Below are positions 8,142 to 17,012 of a stretch of 64,000 bases of DNA, piece by piece. The stretch comes from Sandaracinaceae bacterium (GTDB lineage Bacteria > Myxococcota_A > Polyangia > Polyangiales > Sandaracinaceae). A program made the translations under genes and the position numbers. The stretch covers positions 85,438 to 149,437 of the forward strand of contig JACKEC010000026.1 in NCBI GenBank assembly GCA_020633195.1, read 5' to 3'. The notes below the pieces were generated by a model. That model was given only the letters and a program-made list of their open reading frames with translations, was not told the DNA's origin and made no database searches. Numbering within the stretch: position 1 is the first letter of the stretch; each line of letters opens with the position of its first letter.

Positions 8142-10727
8142 GTGAGCGAGACGACCAAGAGCGGGGGCCTGCCCGCATCCATCGGCGGCGCGATCGAGGG
8201 GGTCCGGAGCCGCCTCAACCGCCACGTCCTGTTCGACGCGACGCTCTGCGGGGTCGGCGCCGCGCTCGCCGCGGGCGCCCCCGTCGCGCTCGCGCTGCGG
8301 GCGCTCGGTCAGCCTGGCTTGCCCGCGGCGGGCGTCGCGGGCGTGGCCTTCCTCGTCGCGCTCGGCTGGGAGCTCCGCCGCCGCTGGCACGACCCCCTCG
8401 ACGCGGCGCTCGTCCTCGACGGGCTGCTCGACGCCAAGGATCGCTTCTCCACCGCGCTGCAGTTCGCTCGCGAGGAGGACCCGCCGAAGCTCCACCTGCT
8501 CCAGATCAAGGAGGCGAAGGGCTTCCTCGACGAGGTCGAGCGGGTGCCCGCGCCGGCGCGGCCCGAGTACCGGTCGGGCAAGTACGCGATGGCGGCGGCG
8601 ATCGCGCTCGGCGTGGCGATCCCGATCGCCTACGTGTGGCCGGACGTGCAGGCGTGGCTCGCGCGGTCCGACGAGCCCATCCAGAACGAGGAGCCGCGCA
8701 CCGAGGAGGAGATCGCGGCGGCGGCCGAGGAGCTGCGGCGCCGGATCGCGGAGAACCCCGACCGGCGGCTCGACGCCGAGATCAACGCGCTCGAGCACGA
8801 GCTCGCCGAGCGCCGCGATCGGACGACCGACGAGCGGGCCAACGCGATCCGCGAGGCGGCGGAGATCCTCGAGCGGGTCGCGGGGATCGACCCCGACCGC
8901 GCCGAGAACGGAGAGAACGGCGAGGCCGATCAGCAGGGCGGAGGCGAGGACTCCGGCGAGGAGCGCGCGCCGCTGCCGACGTCGGTCGATCAGGCGCCAC
9001 CGGAGACCGCGTCGCGGCGGCTGATGGAGTCGTGGAACGAGGCGCGCGAGGCGATGCAGCAGTGGCGCGAGCAGGCCTCGCGGCCCGACGCGGACCCGTT
9101 CGAGACGGCGCGCCTGCAGCAAGAGGCGCAGCGCAGCCAGATGGAGGCGCTCGAGCTCGCGCGGCAGGAGCGGAGCTGGGAGAACAACCAGTCCGAGGAG
9201 CAGCGTCGCGCGGAGGCGGAGGCGCGCGAGCGTCGGCGCGAGGAGTCCGAGACGCCGGGCGACCGCTTGCGCGAGGCGACCGATCGCCTCGACCGCGCGC
9301 TCGCCGCGATGCACCGCTCCGACGAGAACCCGGATCTGCCGGGCCGCGAGACGAGCGAGGCCCTGCGCCAGGCGCAGGAGCGCCTCGGTCAGCAGACGCC
9401 GCAGACCGGCCAGGAGCTGAGCAACGCCGCCACCGCGCGCGACCAGGGCGACGGCGAGCAGATGGACCGCGCGCTCGAGCAGGCCCGCGAGGCGCTGCGG
9501 CGCGAGGCGGGCTCGCAGTCACAGCAGCTCAGCGACGCGCGGCGTCGGCTCGATCAGCTGCACGACGACGTGGCGCAGCGCGCCGCGGAGCGCAGCCAGA
9601 GCGCCCAGGAGCAGCTCGCGCGCGCCGCCCAGCAAGGGCAGCAGGGCGAGGGCCAGCAGGGCGAGGGCCAGCAGGGCGAGGGCCAGCAGGGCCAAGGTCA
9701 GCAGGGCCAAGGTCAGCAGGGCCAAGGTCAGCAGGGCCAGGGTCAGCAGGGTCAGGGCCAGCAGAGCCAGGGTCAGCAGGGTCAGGGTCAGCAGGGTCAG
9801 GGCCAGCAGGGTCAGGGTCAGCAGGGTCAGGGCCAGCAGGGTCAGGGTCAGCAGGGTCAGGGCCAGCAGGGTCAGCAGGGTCAGGGTCAGGGCCAGGGTC
9901 AGGGACAAGGTCAGGGCCAGGGTCAGGGCCAGGGTCAGGGACAGGGACAAGGTCAGGGTCAGGGTCAGGGTCAGGGACAAGGTCAGGGTCAGGGTCAGGG
10001 TCAGGGACAAGGTCAGGGACAAGGTCAGGGACAAGGTCAGGGACAAGGTCAGGGACAAGGTCAGGGTCAGGGGCAAGGTCAGGGTCAGGGACAAGGTCAG
10101 GGCCAGGGTCAGGGTCAGGGACAAGGTCAGGGCCAGGGTCAGGGTCAGGGCCAGGGCCAGGGACAAGGCAACGGCAACGGCTCCGGACAGAACGGGCAGG
10201 GCACCAACAACGGGGCGACCGGTCAGGGCAACGGGAGCGCGTCCGGCCAGGGCCAGGGTCAGGGCCAGACCGGGTGGGGCTCCAACGGCCAGGCGCAGGG
10301 TCAGGGTCAGGGCCAGGGGCAAGGCCAGGGTCAGGGCCAGGGTGGCCAGACGAGCCAGGGCCAGTCGCAGCAGGGCTCGCAGTCGTGGGGCAGCGGCTCC
10401 GGCGGCAACCCGCTCGGCGGTCAGAACGGCACCGGCGATCCGAGCCAGCAGGTCAACGTCGACCCCGGCACCGACCCCTCGCAGAACCCGAGCATGGGCC
10501 GCAACCCCGAGACCGGCGGCTTCCTCCCCGGGGGTGGGAACAACGCCGGCCAGGGCGGCCAGCGCATGGACGGCATCGCCGGACAGGGCTCGGGCAACGG
10601 CAACGGAGACCTCGGGGCCGGCGGCGAGGATGGTCCTCGCGTCGGCGGAGACAGCACGGTTCCGGCGTCTCTGCGCGCCTACGTTCGTCGCTACCTCGAG
10701 CGTATTCGAGGCGGCAACAGCCAGTGA
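8142..10727 (+). CDS. Membrane protein with coiled-coil and giant Gly-Gln repeat, first gene of MoxR/vWA operon
   Basis: 861 residues from a GTG with a good AAGGAG. Two hydrophobic segments near residues 30-75 and one near 148-170 anchor it, resembling the N-terminus of DUF4175-type proteins that accompany MoxR operons. Residues about 190-490 are Glu/Arg/Gln-rich, probably a long charged coiled coil. Residues 497-675 are almost only Gly and Gln (QQGQG units turning into pure GQ). A second Gly/Gln/Asn-rich tract follows, and the last 25 residues are folded-looking (SLRAYVRRYLERIR). It is followed after 10 nt by the MoxR ATPase. Function is unknown; a repeat-rich, possibly periplasmic or phase-separating scaffold is a guess. 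Confidence 0.85.
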   Translation: MSETTKSGGLPASIGGAIEGVRSRLNRHVLFDATLCGVGAALAAGAPVALALRALGQPGLPAAGVAGVAFLVALGWELRRRWHDPLDAALVLDGLLDAKDRFSTALQFAREEDPPKLHLLQIKEAKGFLDEVERVPAPARPEYRSGKYAMAAAIALGVAIPIAYVWPDVQAWLARSDEPIQNEEPRTEEEIAAAAEELRRRIAENPDRRLDAEINALEHELAERRDRTTDERANAIREAAEILERVAGIDPDRAENGENGEADQQGGGEDSGEERAPLPTSVDQAPPETASRRLMESWNEAREAMQQWREQASRPDADPFETARLQQEAQRSQMEALELARQERSWENNQSEEQRRAEAEARERRREESETPGDRLREATDRLDRALAAMHRSDENPDLPGRETSEALRQAQERLGQQTPQTGQELSNAATARDQGDGEQMDRALEQAREALRREAGSQSQQLSDARRRLDQLHDDVAQRAAERSQSAQEQLARAAQQGQQGEGQQGEGQQGEGQQGQGQQGQGQQGQGQQGQGQQGQGQQSQGQQGQGQQGQGQQGQGQQGQGQQGQGQQGQGQQGQQGQGQGQGQGQGQGQGQGQGQGQGQGQGQGQGQGQGQGQGQGQGQGQGQGQGQGQGQGQGQGQGQGQGQGQGQGQGQGQGQGQGQGQGQGQGQGQGQGNGNGSGQNGQGTNNGATGQGNGSASGQGQGQGQTGWGSNGQAQGQGQGQGQGQGQGQGGQTSQGQSQQGSQSWGSGSGGNPLGGQNGTGDPSQQVNVDPGTDPSQNPSMGRNPETGGFLPGGGNNAGQGGQRMDGIAGQGSGNGNGDLGAGGEDGPRVGGDSTVPASLRAYVRRYLERIRGGNSQ
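9630..10166 (+). repeat. Coding minisatellite, Gly-Gln repeat
   Basis: 537 nt encoding 179 residues. It begins with 15-nt units encoding QQGEG and then QQGQG, and changes near 9870 into 6-nt units (GGTCAG, GGCCAG, GGACAA) encoding GQ. Synonymous codons vary between units, so the array is selected at the protein level or has drifted, and is not a recent perfect expansion. A shorter tract of the same kind lies at about 10242-10350. Confidence 0.9.
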
Positions 10728-10737
10728 TGGGATAGAA

Positions 10738-11763
10738 ATGGGCGAAACGAAACAGGTCCACTTGCTCAACCCCTTCGACAACGTCCGGACGCTGTGCCGC
10801 GACATGACGTCCGAGATCGGTCGGCGCGTCGTCGGACAGCAGGAGGCGATCCACGGGCTCACCGCGGGTCTCCTGCTCGGCGGGCACGTCCTCATGGAGG
10901 GCGTGCCGGGCGTCGGGAAGACGCTGCTCGCGCGGACCCTCGCCGACGTCGTCGACCTCAGCTTCTCGCGCGTGCAGTTCACGCCGGACCTGATGCCGGC
11001 CGACGTGCTCGGGACGCACATCGTCACCGTGCAGGACGGCCGGCCCGTCATGACGCTGCAGCAAGGGCCGCTGTTCGCGAACGTCGTGCTCGCCGACGAG
11101 ATCAACCGCGCCTCGCCCAAGACGCAGTCCGCGCTGCTCGAGGCCATGCAGGAGCAGCAGATCTCGCTGGGCACCGAGACCTACAAGCTTCCGCGGCCGT
11201 TCTTCGTCGTCGCGACGCAGAACCCCATCGACAACGAGGGCACCTACCCGCTGCCCGAGGCGCAGCTCGACCGCTTCCTCATGAAGCTGATGATCGAGTT
11301 CCCGAGCGAGGACGACGTCCTCGCGATCGTCGACAGGACCGCCGAGGGGATCGACGCGAGCGTGAAGAACGTCGCGACCCCCGAGGACCTGCTCGCGGCG
11401 GGCAAGACGATCCGCCAGATGCCCGTCGCCGAGACCGTCAGCCGCTACGCGGTGCGCCTCGTGTTCTCGACGCACCCCGAGTACAAGACCGCGCCCGCGT
11501 GCGTGCGTCGCTACGTCCGCGCCGGCGCCAGCCCGCGCGCCGCGCAGTCGCTCCTCGCGGTGGCGAAGTTCTTCGCCGTCCTCGACGGGCGCATGAACGC
11601 GTCGGCCGACGACGTGAAGCGCGCCGCCTACCCGTGCCTGCGTCACCGCATCCTGCTGAACTTCGACGCGATCGCCGACGAGGCGACCACCGACACGCTC
11701 ATCCGGCAGCTCCTCATCGAGATGGACGCGCCGACGAACCCGAAGAAGAGCAAGCAGAAGTAG
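10738..11763 (+). CDS. MoxR family AAA+ ATPase
   Basis: 341 residues. Walker A GVPGVGKT is at 55-62 and Walker B VVLADE at 116-121, with ASPKTQSALLEAMQE, ATQNP (sensor 1) and YPLPEAQLDRF all typical of MoxR. MoxR ATPases act as chaperones for the maturation of complexes containing von Willebrand A proteins. The DUF58 gene follows within 1 nt and two vWA membrane proteins come after it, matching the usual moxR-DUF58-vWA neighbourhood. The ATG at 10738 is the first in-frame start after the previous stop; upstream codons overlap the repeat gene in another frame. Confidence 0.96.
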   Translation: MGETKQVHLLNPFDNVRTLCRDMTSEIGRRVVGQQEAIHGLTAGLLLGGHVLMEGVPGVGKTLLARTLADVVDLSFSRVQFTPDLMPADVLGTHIVTVQDGRPVMTLQQGPLFANVVLADEINRASPKTQSALLEAMQEQQISLGTETYKLPRPFFVVATQNPIDNEGTYPLPEAQLDRFLMKLMIEFPSEDDVLAIVDRTAEGIDASVKNVATPEDLLAAGKTIRQMPVAETVSRYAVRLVFSTHPEYKTAPACVRRYVRAGASPRAAQSLLAVAKFFAVLDGRMNASADDVKRAAYPCLRHRILLNFDAIADEATTDTLIRQLLIEMDAPTNPKKSKQK

Positions 11764-11764
11764 C

Positions 11765-12658
11765 GTGGCCGTCCTCGACCGCGCCATCCGCCGCGTCCTC
11801 GACAGGATGCGTCTCGGCGTCCGACCTCGGGCGACCGCGGGCCGCCAGGGCAGCCACCGCTCGCCCCTGAAGGCGCACGGCGTGGAGTTCGCCGAGCACC
11901 GGCCGTACGTGCCCGGCGACGACGTCCGCCACATCGACTGGAAGGCGTTCGCGCGGCACGGCCAGCTCGTGATGCGCAACTACGAGGAGGAGCGCGACGC
12001 GTTCATCCACATCCTCCTCGACGTGACGGGCTCGATGAGCCGAGGCGCCCCGACCAAGATCGAGGTCGCGCAGCAGCTCGCCGCGAGCTTCGCCTACGTC
12101 GGCATGCGCCAGTTCGATCGAGCGCGCGTGGTGCCCTTCGCCGACGAGCTCGACGACCTGCCGCTCGCGATCCGAGGCGCTCAGGACCTGCCCGCGCTCG
12201 AGCGCCTGCTCGCGGCCGCCGAGCCCGCCGGGCCCACCAACTTCGCCGCCGCCGTCAAGGCGCTCGCCGCGCGCGGGACGCCGCGCGGGATGGTCGTCGT
12301 GATCACCGACGTGATGGCGCCCGAGGGCTGGGAGGACGGCTTCCGCCACCTCGGCGCGATGGGCCACGAGGTCCGCGTGATCCGCGTGGGCTGCGCCGAG
12401 GACCTGGCGCCGACCTTCTCCGGCGAGCTCGAGCTGCACGACGCGGAGACCGGCGAGCGCGTGCGCCTGCGCGTGAACAAGGCCCTCCTCGAGCGCTACG
12501 GCGCCGAGGTCAAGAAGCACCTCGAGGCCGCGCGTGAGTCCTGCCAGCGCGCGGGCGGCCGCTGGATCGAAGTCGACGTCGAGATGCCGATGGACGCGAT
12601 CGTGAAGCGCTGCTTCGGCGGCCCCGTCCACCGCACCGCCGCGGGGTCCGACCGATGA
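11765..12658 (+). CDS. DUF58 domain protein with vWA-like fold
   Basis: 297 residues, GTG start directly behind the moxR stop. Residues 30-75 contain the DUF58 signature (GSHRSPLKAHGVEFAEHRPY, then PGDDVRHIDWKAFAR). A metal-ion-dependent adhesion site follows (DVTGS at 86-90, in which Thr takes the place of the first Ser). It has no membrane segment, so it should be cytoplasmic or membrane-associated through its partners. The family is almost always next to MoxR and is thought to be a client or partner. Its last 4 nt overlap the next start (ATGA), indicating translational coupling. Confidence 0.95.
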   Translation: MAVLDRAIRRVLDRMRLGVRPRATAGRQGSHRSPLKAHGVEFAEHRPYVPGDDVRHIDWKAFARHGQLVMRNYEEERDAFIHILLDVTGSMSRGAPTKIEVAQQLAASFAYVGMRQFDRARVVPFADELDDLPLAIRGAQDLPALERLLAAAEPAGPTNFAAAVKALAARGTPRGMVVVITDVMAPEGWEDGFRHLGAMGHEVRVIRVGCAEDLAPTFSGELELHDAETGERVRLRVNKALLERYGAEVKKHLEAARESCQRAGGRWIEVDVEMPMDAIVKRCFGGPVHRTAAGSDR

Positions 12659-14445
12659 CCTTCGCCGCGTTCGCGTGGTCCACGATCGCCGCGATCGCCG
12701 GCGGCGCCGCGCTCACCGTGCTCGCGCTCTACCTCCTGCGCCGCACGCCGCGGCCGCAGGTCGTCTCGAACGTCACGTTCTGGATGCGGGCGGCGCAGAG
12801 CAGCCGTCCACGTTTCTTGCGAGCCTCCAAGATCCCGTGGGTCGCGTTCCTCATCAGCCTCCTGGTCGCGCTGCTCTTCGTGGGCGAGATCGGCGACCCG
12901 CGGTTCGGCCGCGGCGTCCGCGGGACCACGGTGATCGTGCTCGACGCCGGCCGCAGCATGGGCGCGACCGACGGCAGCGAGCGGCGCGTGGATCGCGCGC
13001 TCCGTGAGGTGCGGCGCTGGGTCGACCGCAGCACCGCCGGGGGCCGCGTCGCGGTGGTCCGCGCGGGCATGCGTCCCGAGACCCTCCTCGCGCTCACCGA
13101 GGACCCCGCCGACCTCGATCGCGCGCTCACGGGCTTCGAGCTCGACGACGGCCCCGCCGACCTGCGCGGCGCGGTCCGGCTCGCCGACCGCATCATCACC
13201 ACGAGCGGGGACCCGGGGCAGATCCTCGTCGTCGCCGACCAGGACGTCGGCGAGGGCCTCGAGACGCAAGCGACGCGGGTGCTGGTGCCCGTCGGGGTGC
13301 CCGCCGACACGATCGCGATCGGCGACTTCTCCGCGCGGCGCGACCCGCTCGCCGCGGGTGAGTACACGACGCAAGTGCAGCTGCGGTCGTTCAGCTCCCG
13401 CGAGGCGGGCGCGCGGCTCCAGATCTACGACGGCGACGTGCCGCTCCTCGACCGCCGCGTGACGCTGAGCCCGGGCGGCGGCGTGAGCTACAGCGCGCAG
13501 GGGTTCAGCGCCGAGCGCGCCGAGCTGACCGCGCGGCTCACCGACATCGAGATCACGGGCAGCCACGACGCGCTCGAGGTCGACGACGTCGCGCACGCGG
13601 TGGTGCCCGCGCTCGACCCGATCGCGGTCCTCTACGTCTCGGCCGGCAACCCGTACCTCGAGGCGGCGCTCGCGGTGCACCCGAACGCCAACGTCGAGAC
13701 GATGTCGCCCGCGGACTTCGGCGGTCAGAGCGACGAGACGCTGTCGGGCTACGACGTGCTGATCCTCGATCGCACGCCGCTCCCCGAGCGCATCGCGCAC
13801 TCCTCGGTCGTGCTCTTCTCGCCGCCGTCCGGGCAGCTCGGCGCGAGCGGCCCCGCCGAGTCGCCGCGCGTCACGGCGATCCTCGGCTCGCATCCGGCGC
13901 TGCACGGCGTCCGCCTCGACGGCATCCGCGTCGGCCGCGCCGTGCGCTTCACGACCGAGCCGGGCGACCAGGTGCTGATGCGCAGCGGCTCGGACGCGCT
14001 CGCGGTGGCGCGCGAGACGCAGAGCCGCCGCCTCGTCGCCTACGGCCTCGACCTGAGCGCGACGGATCTGGTCGAGCGCGAGGCGTTCCCGCTGATGGTG
14101 CACGACAGCCTGCAGTGGGCCGCCGCGGTGCGCGACGACGTGCCGCTCCCGCGCCGCCTCGGGGAGCCGATCTACGCGGCCGACCAGACGGTGCTCGGCC
14201 CCGACGGGGAGCCGGTCGACGCGACGGTGCTCGCCGCGATCCGACACCAGGGCATCTATCACGTGGGTGAGCGCGCCGAGGCGTTCAGCGCCGCCATCCA
14301 CTCGCGCGAGATCCCGAGCGGCGCCTCCGCGGCGCGCTTCCGGACGAGCGACCCGCTGCCGCCGCTCGCGGTGCTCGTCGCGCTCGGCTTGCTCGCGCTG
14401 ATCCTGCTCGAGTGGACGCTCGTGCACCGCGGGAGGCTGTCGTGA
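12655..14445 (+). CDS. BatA-like membrane protein with degenerate vWA domain
   Basis: 596 residues. The N-terminus has two membrane helices (residues about 5-28 and 62-80) as in BatA/aerotolerance N-terminal domains. A vWA-like domain follows with IVLDAGRSMG near residue 100, where the MIDAS DxSxS reads DAGRS, so metal binding may be weakened. The middle is beta-rich, and a last helix (LAVLVALGLLALILLEW) lies near the C-terminus. The domain between the helices should be periplasmic. It overlaps DUF58 by 4 nt and the next gene by 4 nt (GTGA), so all are coupled. Confidence 0.88.
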   Translation: MTFAAFAWSTIAAIAGGAALTVLALYLLRRTPRPQVVSNVTFWMRAAQSSRPRFLRASKIPWVAFLISLLVALLFVGEIGDPRFGRGVRGTTVIVLDAGRSMGATDGSERRVDRALREVRRWVDRSTAGGRVAVVRAGMRPETLLALTEDPADLDRALTGFELDDGPADLRGAVRLADRIITTSGDPGQILVVADQDVGEGLETQATRVLVPVGVPADTIAIGDFSARRDPLAAGEYTTQVQLRSFSSREAGARLQIYDGDVPLLDRRVTLSPGGGVSYSAQGFSAERAELTARLTDIEITGSHDALEVDDVAHAVVPALDPIAVLYVSAGNPYLEAALAVHPNANVETMSPADFGGQSDETLSGYDVLILDRTPLPERIAHSSVVLFSPPSGQLGASGPAESPRVTAILGSHPALHGVRLDGIRVGRAVRFTTEPGDQVLMRSGSDALAVARETQSRRLVAYGLDLSATDLVEREAFPLMVHDSLQWAAAVRDDVPLPRRLGEPIYAADQTVLGPDGEPVDATVLAAIRHQGIYHVGERAEAFSAAIHSREIPSGASAARFRTSDPLPPLAVLVALGLLALILLEWTLVHRGRLS

Positions 14446-17012
14446 GCGAGCTCGACCTCACCATCGGCTGGCCGCTCGCGCTCTGGGGGCTCTGCGCGCT
14501 GCCGCTGCTGCTGCTGCTCGCGTTCCGCAGCCGGTTCCCGATCGGGCTGCGTCGCCGGGTGATGGTGATCATCACGCGCGTCCTCGCGGTCGCGCTCGTC
14601 GTCCTCGCGGTCGCCGACCTCCGGTACGCCTGGCCGACCGACGAGCTCGCCGTGGCGACGGTGATCGACGAGACCGCGAGCATCGCGCCGTCGGACCGGG
14701 AGCGCGTGCGGCAGCAGATCGCCGAGGTCACCGGGGCGCACGACGAGGTCACGTGGATCGACGCGACCTCCGACGGAGAGGCCGTCCCGCCGGCGATGGA
14801 CGTCTCGGTCGGCGTCGCCACGCTGCCGCGCAACCGCGTCCGGCGGATGGTCGTCGCGACCGACGGCCGCGACCCGCGCGGGCACCTCGGCGCCGCGATC
14901 GCGGCGGCGCATCGGGCGGGGGTCGAGGTCTCGATCCTGCCGATGGGCGACGACCCGCCGTTCGACCTCGTCAGCGTCCGCGGCCTGCAGGTCCCGCGCA
15001 TGATCCGCGCCGGGGACCGCCTCGACGTCGGCGTCGAGATGCACGCGTCCCGCGACGCGAACGTGCACCTCGTGATGGCGCTCGACGGCGAAGAGGTCGC
15101 GAGCGGCGAGGCGGTCGCGCGGGCCGGCGACTCCACCACGAACCTCAGCGTGGAGTTCCCCGACGAGGAGGGCGTCCACGAGATCACGGTGGCGATGGCG
15201 GCGGACGGCGACCCCGTGGCCGAGAACAACCGGTGGCGCTCGCTCGTGCGCGTGTCGCCCAAGCCGCTCGTGCGGATCCTCCACGACCCCGAGAACGGGC
15301 CGCCCGTGCTCGCGCAGGTGCTCGACGACGCGGGCATGCGCGTCGAGGTCGTCCCGATCACCGCCGCGCCCACGAGCGCGCGGCAGCTCGAGGACGTGAG
15401 CCTCGTGATCGTCGACGAGGCGGACCCGAACGACCTCACCGAGGAGCAGCAACACGTCTTGCGCGACTGGGTCGAGAACGAGGGCGGCGGCCTGATCTCG
15501 GTGACCGGTCGCCACCCGGTCCGGCGCGCGCCCGAGACGTTCCGCGAGATCGAGCCGATCACGATCCCGCCCGCGATCCCCGAGCCGCGCCCGCTCGAGC
15601 TGGTGCTCGTGATCGACCGCTCGAGCTCGATGAGCGGGATCAAGATGATGCAGGCGCGCAACGCCGGCGTCGCGGCGATCCGCGCGCTGCGCGCGGACGC
15701 GCGGGTCGGCGTGGTGGCGTTCAGCGGCGGCGCGGACCGGGTGATGGCCCCCGTCGGCATGGATCAGCGTGAGGAGGCGATCGCCTTCGTGCAGGGCATC
15801 CACGCGTCGGGCGGGACGAACATCGGCGCGGCGCTCGGCGCGGCGAACCGCATCATGAGCAGCGACCCGCGCTACATCCATCACGTCATCTTGCTCTCCG
15901 ACGGCGTGAGCGCGCCCGAGCCCGCGATCCAGGCCGCCGAGGCCCTCGCGGGCCGCGGGGTGAGCATCTCGACGATCACGATCGGGCCGCGCAACGACCT
16001 GATGGCGCAGATCGCGCAGATCGGCCGCGGCCGCTACCACGTGACGAACGCGGCCGGCTCGCTGCCGAGCCTCTTCGTGCGCGAGGCGCAGTACCGGCAG
16101 CCGCCGGCGCACCGGCAGGTGAGCTTCCGGCCCCGGGTCGTGAGCGCGGTCTCGATGATCGAGGGCATCGACTTCGACTCGGCGCCGCAGCTCGCCGGCT
16201 ACGCGCTCTCGGGCTTGCGCCGCGGCGCGACGATGGTGCTCGCGGCGCCCGACCGGCGGCCCGCGCTCGCGCACTGGCACCGCGGGCTCGGGCAGGTCGC
16301 CACCTGGACGAGCGCCACGAGCGGCTCGTGGGCCGACCAGTGGCGCCTGTGGCCGGGCTTCCGCGAGCTCTGGGTCAACATGGCCGAGGAGATGCTGCGC
16401 ACCCGGCCGATCCAGCCGCCGCAGCTCCGCCTCGCGCCGCACCCGCTCGTCGACGGCGTGCAGGTCGCGACGGTGATCGCGCCGACGATCTCCAGCGAGG
16501 AGGTGCCGGTCGTGCGCATCTTCCGCGAGGCCGGCGACGCCGAGGCGCTCGAGCTCGTCGAGCGCGGGCCGGGGGTCTGGCAGTCCGAGATCCTCGAGGA
16601 CGAGGGCTTCCTCCTCGACGCGCGCATGCCGCTCGACGAGCGCCCGACGGTCGCGGTCGGCTACGACCGGCCCTACCACCCGGAGCTCGCGGTGTTCGGG
16701 TCCGACCTCGCGGAGCTGCGGCGCCTCGCCGCGGCGGGCGGCGGCGCCGTGCTCGACTCGCCCGACGCGGTCCTCGAGGACGTCGAGGAGCAAGGCGTCA
16801 TGCGCTCGCTGCGCAGCCCGCTGCTGTTCGCCGCGCTCTTCTTCTACCTGCTCGGGCTCTTCCTCTTCCGGCTCCCCGACCACTCGGTGAGCGCGACGGT
16901 GACGCGCCCGCAGCGCACCCGGCGCTGGGGCAAGCGCCGCTCGCTGATGCCCGACGAGGCGCGCACGTCGCAGCCGCCCGAGAAGACGAAGAAGAACCAG
17001 GAGGCTGCATGA
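14442..17012 (+). CDS. Large vWA membrane protein with GATase1-like domain
   Basis: 856 residues from the GTG at 14442, which has GGGAGG 5 nt upstream and overlaps the previous stop. Two N-terminal membrane helices (about residues 8-26 and 36-55) are followed by an immunoglobulin-like region. A class-I glutamine-amidotransferase-like segment (LVIVDEADPNDL, WVENEGGGLISVTG; about 279-372) has no visible catalytic triad. A vWA domain (386-546) has an intact MIDAS VIDRSSSMSG and later threonine and aspartate positions (SGGTNIG, LLSDGV). A final helix (LLFAALFFYLLGLFLF) and a basic cytoplasmic tail end the protein. It resembles the large vWA proteins at the end of MoxR operons and probably forms an envelope complex with the preceding protein. 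Confidence 0.9.
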   Translation: MSELDLTIGWPLALWGLCALPLLLLLAFRSRFPIGLRRRVMVIITRVLAVALVVLAVADLRYAWPTDELAVATVIDETASIAPSDRERVRQQIAEVTGAHDEVTWIDATSDGEAVPPAMDVSVGVATLPRNRVRRMVVATDGRDPRGHLGAAIAAAHRAGVEVSILPMGDDPPFDLVSVRGLQVPRMIRAGDRLDVGVEMHASRDANVHLVMALDGEEVASGEAVARAGDSTTNLSVEFPDEEGVHEITVAMAADGDPVAENNRWRSLVRVSPKPLVRILHDPENGPPVLAQVLDDAGMRVEVVPITAAPTSARQLEDVSLVIVDEADPNDLTEEQQHVLRDWVENEGGGLISVTGRHPVRRAPETFREIEPITIPPAIPEPRPLELVLVIDRSSSMSGIKMMQARNAGVAAIRALRADARVGVVAFSGGADRVMAPVGMDQREEAIAFVQGIHASGGTNIGAALGAANRIMSSDPRYIHHVILLSDGVSAPEPAIQAAEALAGRGVSISTITIGPRNDLMAQIAQIGRGRYHVTNAAGSLPSLFVREAQYRQPPAHRQVSFRPRVVSAVSMIEGIDFDSAPQLAGYALSGLRRGATMVLAAPDRRPALAHWHRGLGQVATWTSATSGSWADQWRLWPGFRELWVNMAEEMLRTRPIQPPQLRLAPHPLVDGVQVATVIAPTISSEEVPVVRIFREAGDAEALELVERGPGVWQSEILEDEGFLLDARMPLDERPTVAVGYDRPYHPELAVFGSDLAELRRLAAAGGGAVLDSPDAVLEDVEEQGVMRSLRSPLLFAALFFYLLGLFLFRLPDHSVSATVTRPQRTRRWGKRRSLMPDEARTSQPPEKTKKNQEAA

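Noticed and set aside
9630..10350. Possible CRISPR-like or non-coding tandem array
   Set aside because: Units are 6 and 15 nt without spacers and keep one reading frame, so it is a coding minisatellite.
8096..10735. Second plus-strand frame through the repeat rich in Ser, Gly and Arg
   Set aside because: A frame-shifted reading of the same repeat; the GTG at 8142 with AAGGAG and the coupled operon support the other frame.
9519..11174. Minus-strand frame with long Leu-Thr repeats
   Set aside because: It is the reverse complement of the Gly-Gln repeat; the repeat in the plus-strand frame has a proper start, neighbours and folded ends.
12655..14445. Naming the vWA protein BatA and the operon an aerotolerance operon
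   Set aside because: The N-terminal helices resemble BatA, but the MIDAS is degenerate and gene order differs from bat operons, so no gene symbol is given.
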